Shown here in pieces: positions 36,081 through 43,989 of a DNA stretch of 64,000 nucleotides. Each line of letters starts with the position of its first letter. The stretch's first letter is position 1. This DNA is from Paludisphaera borealis (GTDB taxonomy: Bacteria > Planctomycetota > Planctomycetia > Isosphaerales > Isosphaeraceae): assembly GCF_001956985.1 (NCBI RefSeq), contig NZ_CP019082.1:4402001-4466000 (forward strand), written 5' to 3'. The translations under genes and the position numbers were made by a program. The notes under the pieces are model-generated. The model ran no database searches, had not been told where the DNA came from, and saw only the letters and a program-made list of their open reading frames with translations.

Positions 36081-36602
36081 ATGGACGACGCGCGGCCCGC
36101 CCTGGTGATCGGATACGGCAACACCCTGCGCACCGACGACGCGTTCGGCCCTCGCGCGGCCGCCGTCGTGCAAAGTTGGGAACTGCCGGGCGTGGCGGCC
36201 CTGGCGGTGACGCAGCTCGCCCCCGAGCTGGCTGAACGGCTGTCGGCCGTCCGCCTCGCAATCTTCGTCGACGCCCGCATTCCGCCGAACGAAGGGCCGT
36301 CGGGCGTCGAAGTCCGGCCGCTCGAGCTGTCGAGCATCGCGTCAGCGTTCGGACATGTGAGCGAGCCCGGCCGCCTCCTGGCCCTGGCTCAAGCGGTCTA
36401 CGGGAGCTGTCCCCGGGCATGGCTCGTGACGGCGCCGGCGGCCGATCTGGGGCTGGGCGACGGGCTGACCCCCCAGGCGGCTTGCAGTCTCGAAGTGGCG
36501 TTGAGGCGTATCGCCGATCTGCTCGGCCTTGATGGAGGCCCGGACGCAGAAGCCGCCTGCGCCGAGGGCGGGAGGATCTGCGGAGGTGAGCCCCACGAAT
36601 GA
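36081..36602 (+). CDS. hoxW: Hydrogenase maturation endopeptidase (HoxW-like)
   Basis: 173 residues. VIGYGNTLRTDDAFGPRAA holds the conserved GxGN..DD motif; D20, D64 (IFVDAR) and H92 (GHVSEPG) match the three nickel-binding residues of HybD/HycI-type proteases. It would cut the HoxH tail after the L2 histidine. The gene starts four bases after the hoxH stop and completes a U-Y-H-W operon. The second domain ends with a low-complexity Gly/Ala/Glu tail unlike most HoxW proteins. Specificity for this HoxH is inferred from order. Confidence 0.9.
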   Translation: MDDARPALVIGYGNTLRTDDAFGPRAAAVVQSWELPGVAALAVTQLAPELAERLSAVRLAIFVDARIPPNEGPSGVEVRPLELSSIASAFGHVSEPGRLLALAQAVYGSCPRAWLVTAPAADLGLGDGLTPQAACSLEVALRRIADLLGLDGGPDAEAACAEGGRICGGEPHE

Positions 36603-36626
36603 CGACTCGGCGCTGGATGGGGGACG

Positions 36627-36848
36627 GTGGTCGAGATCCGGCGGCTCGCTCATCTCAAGGAAGAGTACGAGTCCCGCGCTCGCCGTTTCTGGATGGCGAA
36701 TCTGAGCTACGACGACTTCCTCGATCCCGATGCCGTCCTGACTCCTCGCCAAGTCCGCCATTTTGAAGGTCAGCGGAACAGGACGAACCGCCGGAATAGC
36801 AGGCCGTCGACTCAGCCGCGAAGCCGCCAGCCGTTGCCGGTTTCATGA
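36627..36848 (+). CDS. Possible small protein after hoxW
   Basis: A 73-residue frame with a GTG start preceded by GGGGGACG. Its first 48 residues look protein-like (RRLAHLKEEYESRARRFWMA, NLSYDDFLDPDAVLTPRQVR); the rest is a basic Arg/Ser/Pro tail that overlaps the stop of the SDR gene on the other strand. I know no family for it. It could be a small hydrogenase-associated protein or just an open frame in GC-rich DNA. Confidence 0.3.
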   Translation: MVEIRRLAHLKEEYESRARRFWMANLSYDDFLDPDAVLTPRQVRHFEGQRNRTNRRNSRPSTQPRSRQPLPVS

Positions 36849-37858
36849 CCGTTGCCGTTCCGGCGGGCGAGGCCCAGCAGGCCGGCGGCGAACGTGCCGG
36901 CGACGGCGCCTAACGCGGCGACCTTCAGGGCGGGGTGGTGTTCGAACACCTTGGTGTACCAGCTCGACGTCCGGCCGGGGTAGTCGCCGCGCTCGGCGCC
37001 ATGGCCGGTCCAGGGTTCGAAGAGGGTGTCGCGGCCGTTGTCGGGCTCGTGCGACTTCTGCTTCTCGATGCTCGCGCCCGCCATCAGCGACATCTGGTCG
37101 GCCATCGCCGGGCTGAGCCGCTGGAGCCAGTCGTAGCTCTTGGCCGAGACCCCGACGAAGATGTCGCGGCGGGGGTGCTCGGCGGCGAACACGATCGCCT
37201 CGGCCACGGCCTCGGGCTCGTAGACGATCCCCGGCGGCGACGCCTTCGCGCCGAGCTTGCTGCGCGAGTGCGCGAAGAACGGCGTGTTGGTCGCGCCCGG
37301 CAGGATCAGCGTCGTGCGGACGCCTGAATTCTCGTGGTCCAGCTCCAATCGAAGCGCCTCGGTGAACCCCTTCACGCCGTGCTTGGCCGCGCAGTAGATC
37401 GACTGCAACGGCGCGCCGCGGACGCCCAGCTCGGACGCCACGTTGATGATCGTCCCCTCGCCTTGCTTCCTCATGTAGGGCAGGGCGGCCTTGGCGCCGT
37501 AGATTTGGCCGAGCAGGTCGACGCGGATGATCCGGTCGATCTCTTCGACCAGCAGGTCTTCGAAGTGGGCGTAGACGCTGACCCCGGCGTTGTTGACCCA
37601 GGTGTCGATCCGCCCGTAATGGGCGGCGGCGGCCTCGGCGAGCCGCTCGACCTGCGGCCACTCGGCGACGTCGGTGACCACGACGTGCGCCTTGCCGCCG
37701 TCGCGTCGGATCTCGGAGGCTACTTCTTTAAGCGCCGAATCGTTGCGCGCGGCGAGCGTGACCTGCGCTCCTCGCTTGGCGAACTCGATCGCCGTCCGCC
37801 GGCCGATCCCCGATGAGGCCCCGGTGATCACCACCGACTGTTCATGCAATGGTCGCAT
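36812..37858 (-). CDS. Short-chain dehydrogenase/reductase with C-terminal membrane segment
   Basis: 348 residues. Classical SDR: TGASSGIG at 12-19 for cofactor binding, NNAG at 89-92, catalytic S142, Y155 and K159 (YCAAK). The arrangement and Arg-rich segment after the cofactor loop (LAARND) suggest NADP(H). Beyond the normal 250-residue fold there is an extra region (WYTKVFEHHPALKVAALGAV) leading to a single hydrophobic segment near residues 315-335 and a Gly/Asn tail, which may tether the enzyme to the membrane. The start is the ATG at 37858 giving MRPLHEQSVVITGASSG. A longer frame upstream is antisense noise. Substrate unknown. Confidence 0.88.
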   Translation of the reverse strand: MRPLHEQSVVITGASSGIGRRTAIEFAKRGAQVTLAARNDSALKEVASEIRRDGGKAHVVVTDVAEWPQVERLAEAAAAHYGRIDTWVNNAGVSVYAHFEDLLVEEIDRIIRVDLLGQIYGAKAALPYMRKQGEGTIINVASELGVRGAPLQSIYCAAKHGVKGFTEALRLELDHENSGVRTTLILPGATNTPFFAHSRSKLGAKASPPGIVYEPEAVAEAIVFAAEHPRRDIFVGVSAKSYDWLQRLSPAMADQMSLMAGASIEKQKSHEPDNGRDTLFEPWTGHGAERGDYPGRTSSWYTKVFEHHPALKVAALGAVAGTFAAGLLGLARRNGNGHETGNGWRLRG

Positions 37859-38004
37859 CGTCTTCACCCTTTGCGTCTCGTCTCTGATGAAGCCGCCCGC
37901 GACCGGCGACAACGCCAGGACGACCAGGAACCAGCGGGCGACCGGACACCGAACTTCAATGCAAGTCCGGCGCCGCGTCGCCCTCCGGATTCTGGTTCTC
38001 GAGA

Positions 38005-38424
38005 TCAGGGCAAGATCTGGTAGTAGTACCTGGCCAGCGAGTTGTTGCCGGTCGACATCGCGCTCCACGACCAGCGGTCGCCGGCGTGGCCGTACGGCTG
38101 GCCCCGGAACGGGAACCCGTCGTTCGAGCCGTAGCCGACGTACACCCGAGCGGGCTCCGGGAAATTGGCGTAATAGCTGTACGGCATGATCGGCCCCGAC
38201 CGCGACGCCGCGAACGGCGAGCCGACGATCGGGCCGCCGACGACCGTTCCCCCGACGATCGGGCTGCCGAGAACGACCCCGGGGCCGACGACGATCCCCG
38301 GCGCCGACGCGGCGACAGGCTGCGGAAGAATGGACCCGTCAACGGCCTGTTGGGCCCTCGCGGTCGCGCCGAACGTGGTGAAACCGACTGCGACGACCAA
38401 CACCATCCACGGCGATCTTGTCAT
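38005..38424 (-). CDS. Small secreted protein with Gly/Val-rich repeat
   Basis: 139 residues. Signal peptide MTRSPWMVLVVAVGFTTFGA, cleavage near ATARA. A short repetitive segment GPGVVLGSPIVGGTVVGGPI follows, then an aromatic region (MPYSYYANFPEPARVYVGYG) and the end NSLARYYYQILP. I do not recognise a family. Such Gly/Val/Tyr-rich small exported proteins are common in planctomycetes. It shares its strand with the SDR gene, 147 bp upstream of it. Confidence 0.7.
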   Translation of the reverse strand: MTRSPWMVLVVAVGFTTFGATARAQQAVDGSILPQPVAASAPGIVVGPGVVLGSPIVGGTVVGGPIVGSPFAASRSGPIMPYSYYANFPEPARVYVGYGSNDGFPFRGQPYGHAGDRWSWSAMSTGNNSLARYYYQILP

Positions 38425-38704
38425 GGGGGCTCCTCATCTCGTCAGGGTGATCGCTCAAAAGCGGAACGGAGAAACTTTACCTACTCACTATAGTCTGCGC
38501 AACCAGCCAAGCGAACCCCTGGCGTCCGAAACGCGGCCGTCGTCAAGACTCCCCTTCGCACGGCCGGCTGGGGGCGGTTGCGCCTGCTGTGTTTACAATA
38601 TGCATCCATGTTGATTGTTTGCGTCGAGTGATTCCATTCGTTTCGGTCTTTCAGGCATGATCGACGTCTGATCAATTAACCCTCTTTAAGGTGAGGATCT
38701 GCAC

Positions 38705-39283
38705 ATGCGACAAGTGACTCTTCTGGCCGCGTTGGTCTTGGTCTTCGTCGCGCCGTCGGCGCAGGCCGGGCTCGACGGCGCCAACATGAACGCCGTCTAT
38801 TACTATCCGAATCTGGCGACGCCCTATGGAGGCGCGATCTTCAGCCCCTCCAGCTTCACCGTCGGCGCGGGGCCTGAGACCTCGGGCGTCATCGATGGCA
38901 TCACCACGCTGTCGGTCGATTTCACCGACACGACGCTGACCATCCTGCTGAGCACGATTGCGACGAATCCGACGTGGAGCGGCGGCGACTTCAACGGGCC
39001 GCTGTTCACTCTGCTGTCGCCGGGCACGCTGGGGATCACCGGGGCCACGATCGACCCCGGCACGAACCTGGCCGGCTTCGACGCCAGCCGGGTCACGATC
39101 ACCGACACGCAGATCGGGATCAACTGGAAAGGGCTGCCCTATACGACCGGCGACAAGGTCGTCATCGACTTCAGCTTCGCGTCCGCGCCCGTCCCCGAGC
39201 CTTCGAGCCTCATCGCGATGGCCTCGGGCTGCGCCGCCTTGCCTCTGCTTGCGTTGCGTCGTCGTCGACGCGCCGCCGCCTGA
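38705..39283 (+). CDS. PEP-CTERM sorting-domain protein
   Basis: 192 residues. N-terminal signal (MRQVTLLAALVLVFVAPSAQ, cleavage after AQA) and a C-terminal PEP-CTERM signal: VPEPSSL, a hydrophobic stretch IAMASGCAALPLLAL, then the basic cluster RRRRR. Proteins of this type are recognised by an exosortase, cut at the PEP motif and released or anchored on the cell surface. The exosortase gene itself is not in the window. The 140-residue middle part is Thr/Ser/Gly-rich and beta-predicted, with no known domain. AAGGTGAGG upstream of the ATG is the ribosome site. Confidence 0.9.
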   Translation: MRQVTLLAALVLVFVAPSAQAGLDGANMNAVYYYPNLATPYGGAIFSPSSFTVGAGPETSGVIDGITTLSVDFTDTTLTILLSTIATNPTWSGGDFNGPLFTLLSPGTLGITGATIDPGTNLAGFDASRVTITDTQIGINWKGLPYTTGDKVVIDFSFASAPVPEPSSLIAMASGCAALPLLALRRRRRAAA

Positions 39284-39322
39284 TCCGCCGGCCCCGACGG
39301 CCGGAAACTCTCGATGCGATCG

Positions 39323-39946
39323 CTACCGGACTTGGACCCGGCGGGGCGGGTACGTCTCCAACTCCGGCAGCGACGTCTGACGCGTCACGTTGGTCGTTCC
39401 GATGAAGCGGCGGTCGAGGCGGCCGACTTCCATCACGGTGTCGGATTCCCAGGCGAGCTGGCGGGTTGCGGCGTCGTAGCCGAACAGCGCCAGCTTGACC
39501 ACCGAGTCCTGCCGGTTCTTGCGGATCAGGCCCGACGCGTCCGAGCCGCCGATCGGGATCGGCACCAGACTCGACGCGAACGAGGTGGGGAGGGAGACGC
39601 GGCTGTCGATCTCATCCGTGCCGTAGGCGCCGACGGCCGCCTCGACGACCGTCTGCGCGTCCTTCTTGTCGGCGACCAGCAGCAGCCCTTGCCGGGCCAT
39701 CTCGCGCCTCAGACCGAAGACGAGCCACCCCGAGTCGGCGGCGCTCACCTGACCGGTTTCGAGGAACACCTTCCGACCCGCCAGCGGGCGGAAATCGATC
39801 GAGGCGATCGCCCGATCGGCCGTTCCGGTCAGCAAGAGCTGCTCGGCGCCCGACCTCGCCGACCCGGTGAGCTTCGTCGTCACGCTCACGCAGCCGCTCA
39901 AAGCCATGGCCAGAGCGAGCGTCGCCAGGCTCGCAATTCGGGACAT
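39323..39946 (-). CDS. Lipoprotein of unknown function
   Basis: 207 residues. Signal MSRIASLATLALAMALSGCV with a canonical lipobox LSGC (Cys at 19). The mature domain begins VSVTTKLTGSARSGAEQLLL and includes AIASIDFRPLAGRKVFLETG and LFGYDAATRQLAWESDTVME. It resembles lipoproteins annotated DUF6655 in planctomycetes, although I am not certain of the match. It is anchored in an envelope membrane. The start at 39946 is chosen so that the lipobox falls at the right distance. Confidence 0.75.
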   Translation of the reverse strand: MSRIASLATLALAMALSGCVSVTTKLTGSARSGAEQLLLTGTADRAIASIDFRPLAGRKVFLETGQVSAADSGWLVFGLRREMARQGLLLVADKKDAQTVVEAAVGAYGTDEIDSRVSLPTSFASSLVPIPIGGSDASGLIRKNRQDSVVKLALFGYDAATRQLAWESDTVMEVGRLDRRFIGTTNVTRQTSLPELETYPPRRVQVR

Positions 39947-40475
39947 GGCCGCCGTCTCCCCGCCGCTGAATCCATTCCGCACCCTCGCTCTTATCGGCGC
40001 AATCGGCGCGCCGAGCTTAGCTCCGTCCCAGAATCGCTTCCAATCTCCGTCGCCGGCCCGTCCGCGGGATCTGGGCAAGATCCCGACTCCGGTAGGACGT
40101 TGCGACGACTCGGATGGGAAACGAATCACACGTACGACGGAATGATTCACCACGGAGGATGCGGAGAGGGGACGACTCAATGCATTAGTGGTCGAGGCAT
40201 GGTCTTCACATCCCCTCCGCGTCCCCCCTTGGTGAATTTCTTTGGATCTCACGGTTCGCCTCGGATCATGCAGCGTCCGCCTCGTCGCCTCGCTCCGGCC
40301 TCATTAGCTTTTTCAAAGAATCATGTAACCGACAGATAGAATCTCCGCACTTCATCATACCACCATCGCCAAGGGGATCGGTTTCCCTGAACGGCGAGCT
40401 GAGTCGGTTTCCAGGCGCCGGAGCTTCGCGCATCGCCTCGCTCCGGATTCGGTCGCCTCTTGGCAAAGAGGGAGG
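39947..40475. other. Divergent intergenic region with inverted repeat 3
   Basis: 529 bp between the lipoprotein gene and the ferritin-like gene. It contains an inverted repeat at 40145-40237 and no supportable gene. Confidence 0.55.
40145..40237. repeat. Inverted repeat (family 3) TTCACCACGGAGG type
   Basis: Left arm 40145-40172 (TTCACCACGGAGGATGCGGA) and right arm 40211-40237 (CCGCGTCCCCCCTTGGTGAA) are imperfect inverted copies. Only this copy is seen in the window. It resembles the two other hairpin families in size and intergenic location but not in sequence. Confidence 0.65.
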
Positions 40476-41234
40476 ATGAAAATGCGCCTTCAATTGACAT
40501 TCGAGCCCCGCGTGAAGGTTCTCTCGGATGAGCAAATTCAGGACATGTTGAAAAGCGATTCCGGCCGCGCGGAGCCGCGGAATCCGGGGCGGAGGACGTT
40601 CTTCCGCAGGACGGCGGCGGCCGTGCCGGCGCTGCTGTTGGGGGCGAGCGCGGCTCGCGCGAACCCGCATATGCACAGGCTTCCCGAATTGTACCCCGGT
40701 GAGAACACGACCCTCTTTCAGGAGATCTTGGCCGATGAGTCGGCTCACGTCGAGATCCTTCAGGCCTTGCTCATCGACGAGGACAACACGTTGCCGACCC
40801 GCCCGGTCCCGCACCTTCGCAACCTCGCGCAGCCCGACGTCTTCGCGTTCGTCCGGGCGGCGAGCGCGTTCGAGAACACGGGTGCCGGGACGTACGCCGG
40901 CGCCCTGTTCGCCATCCAGCAGACTCAGGAGTATTTCCCGGTCGCCGCGGGCCTGACCACCGTCGAGGCGCGGCACGCCGGGTTCCTCAACGCCCTTTTG
41001 AACGAGCCGCTGGTACCCGATTTCTTCCCGGTCGACACGCCGATCCCTCAGTCGGTCGCCTTGTCGCACGTTGATCCGTTCATCCACGACCTCAACGGCG
41101 GGACCGTGCCGTCGTTCGACCCCGTCGTCGCCTCCGACCCCAATAATTTCCGGATCATCGACTTCCTGCTCCTGCTCGAAATGGTCGAAACCGCCTTCTA
41201 CCAGGTCAACGTCGCCAAGTTCTTCGGCGGTTGA
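40476..41234 (+). CDS. Exported ferritin-like domain protein
   Basis: 252 residues. The N-terminal part has twin arginines in GRRTFFRRTAAAVPALLLGA, a Tat-type export signal placed after an unusual 40-residue leader (MKMRLQLTFEPRVKVLSDEQ onward). The mature helical domain has LFQEILADESAHVEILQALL, AGALFAIQQTQEYF and TTVEARHAGFLNALL, the spaced Glu/His pairs of the ferritin-like (PF13668-type) superfamily. It may bind a di-iron centre outside the cytoplasm. Function unproven. It is monocistronic. Confidence 0.85.
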   Translation: MKMRLQLTFEPRVKVLSDEQIQDMLKSDSGRAEPRNPGRRTFFRRTAAAVPALLLGASAARANPHMHRLPELYPGENTTLFQEILADESAHVEILQALLIDEDNTLPTRPVPHLRNLAQPDVFAFVRAASAFENTGAGTYAGALFAIQQTQEYFPVAAGLTTVEARHAGFLNALLNEPLVPDFFPVDTPIPQSVALSHVDPFIHDLNGGTVPSFDPVVASDPNNFRIIDFLLLLEMVETAFYQVNVAKFFGG

Positions 41235-41562
41235 CCCCGCGCGGACCGTCCACCATTCCGGCCGACCCTGGACGAAGCGCCCGGGTCGGCCGGCGCTGCG
41301 CTCCACCCACCGCGCGGAGGATCGCCGTCGACGTTTCACGATCGAGAATCTGAGTTTCTAATTGACAGCCGTCGGATGTTTTCGGATAGTTTTGATCATC
41401 ACATTTCGTTCCTGGATGGCTGACGACGAAGGTGCCGCTCGTCGGGGCAATCTCGGATCACGACTTTCTCGTTCTCCGGCGCCGGTCCTTCCCAAATCGT
41501 GGGTCGGCCATGCTCGCGGCGGGCCCGTGCCGTCGGGACGCGTTGGAGAGGAGGTGCGACTC
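41235..41562. other. Intergenic region with no visible feature
   Basis: About 330 bp between two plus-strand genes. Apart from a somewhat AT-richer stretch near 41340-41420 (GTTTTCGGATAGTTTTGATC) that may contain a promoter, I see nothing in it. Confidence 0.45.
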
Positions 41563-42219
41563 GTGTTCCTCATCGCTCGCGTTGGGACATGGAAGGATTC
41601 GGGCAAGGCGGCGATGAGCGTCGCCTCGACCCCCGTCGCCCGCCGGATCATCCTGGCCGCCGGCGTCGCCGCGGGAGTGTACGCGTGTCGCGGCGACATT
41701 GAGAGTGGGACGGCCGCTCTTGGGCGGGCTTTCGCCTCGACAGGCAGCATCCCATCCAGCCTCTATGAGAATGCCGCCGCGGACTGGGCGGATGGGAATC
41801 CGCATGCGGCGGTGAGAAGCATGTTCCGCTATCCGCCCAAGCTCGCGCTGGCGATCCAGCGCATCATGGACGACGGCTCCTTTGATTTCAGCGTCGAGGC
41901 CGTGGCGAGGAACGACAAGGAGGCCGAGAAGGTGCTGAACGAGGCCTGGCGGCGCGTGGCGAATCCCGGCGAACGGTTGACGGTCGAATGGGAAACCACC
42001 GCTCGCGACGGCGGAAAATCGGTCAAGCTCATCGGCATGGAAACGACGCAATATGCGAACAGCATCATGGCATTGTGCTGTCACATTCAGGATCGTCTGG
42101 ATGTGAATGTTCGAGCCGGCGTCTTGCTGAACGTCGCGCGCGGCGATTCGCTGCCGCGGGGGGACTATGACCAGGTGGGCGCCGCCAGCTTCGCCCCGAT
42201 CGGCGGCGAGGGCGAGTGA
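41563..42219 (+). CDS. Protein of unknown function with N-terminal hydrophobic segment
   Basis: About 218 residues from a GTG at 41563 preceded by GAGAGGAGGTGCGACTC, a strong site; a start at the ATG at 41614 (MSVASTPVARRII) would give 201 residues and a signal peptide or anchor (RRIILAAGVAAGVYA). The body begins SGTAALGRAFASTGSIPSSL and includes LALAIQRIMDDGSFDFSVEA and GMETTQYANSIMALCCHIQD. I recognise no family. Confidence 0.6.
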   Translation: MFLIARVGTWKDSGKAAMSVASTPVARRIILAAGVAAGVYACRGDIESGTAALGRAFASTGSIPSSLYENAAADWADGNPHAAVRSMFRYPPKLALAIQRIMDDGSFDFSVEAVARNDKEAEKVLNEAWRRVANPGERLTVEWETTARDGGKSVKLIGMETTQYANSIMALCCHIQDRLDVNVRAGVLLNVARGDSLPRGDYDQVGAASFAPIGGEGE

Positions 42220-42225
42220 GCCGGG

Positions 42226-42693
42226 TCAGTCGGGGCCGAGGATCTCCAGGCCGTAGCGCGGGGCGGCGGCGAGCAGCCTGGCGACGTCTTCGGGAGTCGG
42301 AGGGACCGGGGCTTCGTCGCGGCTTGAGAGCTTCGTCCCGATCTCGGCGAAGAAGTCCTCCAGCCCGGCTGGTGTGACCGTGATGATCAGCTTCCCTGGT
42401 TCGGCCCCGACGTTCCGGAAGTTGTGGGGGACGTCGCGGCGGGCGAACAGGAATTCCCCCCTCGACAGCCGGATCGGCGCGCCGTCGACGATGACTTCGA
42501 ACTCCCCCTCGACGACGTAGAACGTCTCGTCCTCGCGGTGATGGACGTGCGGCGGCGAGCCGTTGCCCGGCGGCACGTAAGCCTCGAACATGAAGCAACC
42601 CCCGGCCGTCTGCGCGCCGGTCACGAGATACGTATAACGATCGCCGACCACCGAGTAAACTGTTGCGTCGCCTGAAGCAATCGAGGAATCCAT
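42226..42693 (-). CDS. Cupin-domain protein (quercetin-dioxygenase-like)
   Basis: 155 residues. A single conserved beta-barrel has the metal-site pattern PHVHHREDETFYVVEGEFE (His-His and the Glu) and FLFARRDVPHNFRN (the third His), the standard cupin motifs 1 and 2. The C-terminal 35 residues are helical. The fold could bind a divalent metal for dioxygenase, isomerase or purely sensory use; no substrate can be assigned. It converges with the hypothetical gene to its left, with stops 6 bp apart. Confidence 0.85.
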   Translation of the reverse strand: MDSSIASGDATVYSVVGDRYTYLVTGAQTAGGCFMFEAYVPPGNGSPPHVHHREDETFYVVEGEFEVIVDGAPIRLSRGEFLFARRDVPHNFRNVGAEPGKLIITVTPAGLEDFFAEIGTKLSSRDEAPVPPTPEDVARLLAAAPRYGLEILGPD

Positions 42694-42820
42694 GGGTTCC
42701 CATTCTCCGAATCGAAAAGCGTGATCCGTCCGTGCGGTCGTTCATCAGGATAGACCCGCGGCACGCGGCTGGGTAGCATGCTCCGGCGATGATCCCATCT
42801 TGTGGCACGGAGGCGGAACC

Positions 42821-43786
42821 ATGCGACACCCCCGGTGGACGATGCGACGGCCCGTCATCCTCATGGCCTCGGCGGCGCTGCTGCTGGGGGCCGAAGATTG
42901 GGCGCGCGGGCAGGACGCTCTGCCCGGCAGCCGCTTGAGCATCGGGCGGGCGAAGGAAGAGGCCAGCTTCATCGTGGTAGCCGAAGTCGCCGAGACCGGC
43001 GGCGTCGTCGACGCCGGCAAGGCCGACGACGTCTCGGGACCTATCATGATGTGGACCGAACTGAAGCCTTCGGCCGTGCTCAAGGGGAAAGTGAGTGCGG
43101 AGGAACTGAACAGGCGCCCGCTACAGATCTGTCTCCGGGGGAAGGAGAGGTTCCCGAAGACCGGGGAGGAGTTCATCGTCTTCATCGGCGATGCGTCGAG
43201 CACAGCCCCCATCACCAAGATTCTGTCGAAAACGAAGGAGAACCTTGCGGCGATCGAGGCGGCGAAACCTGAACTCCAAACCGGAGCGGCCGACCTGCGT
43301 TCGGAAGGCGGAGGCCTCGGCGGCGGAGGTTTGGGAGGCGGATTGGGCCGAGCTGGATCGCCTCTGAAGCCGGCGACTCCTCCCTCGTATCAGGGTACGA
43401 GCATCGTCCCCGACAAAGATGCCACGGGAGACGGGCTCGAGGTCCAGAAAACGTTCGCCGTCGCGATGGCGCGCGATGATCCGAGGTCGGAGGAGCGCGA
43501 GGCGCACTTCACCTGGCTCGATCGAAACGCGTACGTGCGCCACTACGACGTGCGACGGGTCGGCTGGCGCGGCCACGTCCTGGGCTGCGACTCCCGCCCC
43601 GGCGGCGGCTGGCTCGTGAAGGTGGCCGTCACCCCTGAACTCCGCCCGCAGTTCTCGATGAGGTTTTGCTTCGTGCTCGACACCGTCGAGGAGACGTACG
43701 AGTTCGTCGGCGACCGGGTACGAATGGTCGAATCGAACGCGGCGATCGCAAAACCGGACCGGCATTTCTTCCCGATCGCCTGGTGA
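42821..43786 (+). CDS. Secreted protein of unknown function with Gly-rich linker
   Basis: 321 residues. Signal peptide (MRHPRWTMRRPVILMASAAL and on to about residue 31), then an N-terminal domain (EEASFIVVAEVAETGGVVDA; ICLRGKERFPKTGEEFIVFI), a Gly-rich linker (EGGGLGGGGLGGGLGRAG near residue 170) and a C-terminal domain ending in FVGDRVRMVESNAAIAKPDR. The first domain resembles secreted beta-sandwich modules seen with metalloproteins, but I cannot name it. The ATG at 42821 follows CGGAGGCGGAACC. Confidence 0.7.
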   Translation: MRHPRWTMRRPVILMASAALLLGAEDWARGQDALPGSRLSIGRAKEEASFIVVAEVAETGGVVDAGKADDVSGPIMMWTELKPSAVLKGKVSAEELNRRPLQICLRGKERFPKTGEEFIVFIGDASSTAPITKILSKTKENLAAIEAAKPELQTGAADLRSEGGGLGGGGLGGGLGRAGSPLKPATPPSYQGTSIVPDKDATGDGLEVQKTFAVAMARDDPRSEEREAHFTWLDRNAYVRHYDVRRVGWRGHVLGCDSRPGGGWLVKVAVTPELRPQFSMRFCFVLDTVEETYEFVGDRVRMVESNAAIAKPDRHFFPIAW

Positions 43787-43879
43787 ACCAATCGTCGCCT
43801 GGACGACGCCGGCTCTGCCTCGCCTGACGAAGAGTCTGCGGCGAAATGAAAATGGGGGTTCGGAGCGGTCCAGGTCCGG

Positions 43880-43959
43880 ATACGAGCCCGAAGCGCCAGC
43901 GAGTGAATTTCCGGTCGACTGTTGGAATCAATTCACTCGCTGGCGCTTCGAGCTTGTAT
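43880..43959. repeat. Palindromic intergenic repeat (family 1) between converging genes
   Basis: Arms at 43880-43908 and 43931-43959 (core CACTCGCTGGCGCTTCGAGC) with a 22-base loop. The left flank GAAATGAAAATGGGGGTTCG is the complement of the right flank seen at 26.7 kb, so the element extends to both sides. It lies between the stops of a plus-strand gene and the cysNC gene. Confidence 0.9.
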
Positions 43960-43989
43960 CGTCGGGCCTCTCGACCACAATCACGACCG

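Noticed and set aside
5965-43959. Family 1 palindromes as Rho-independent terminators
   Set aside because: The hairpins are strong but lack a following T-run, and most lie upstream of genes or between diverging ones.
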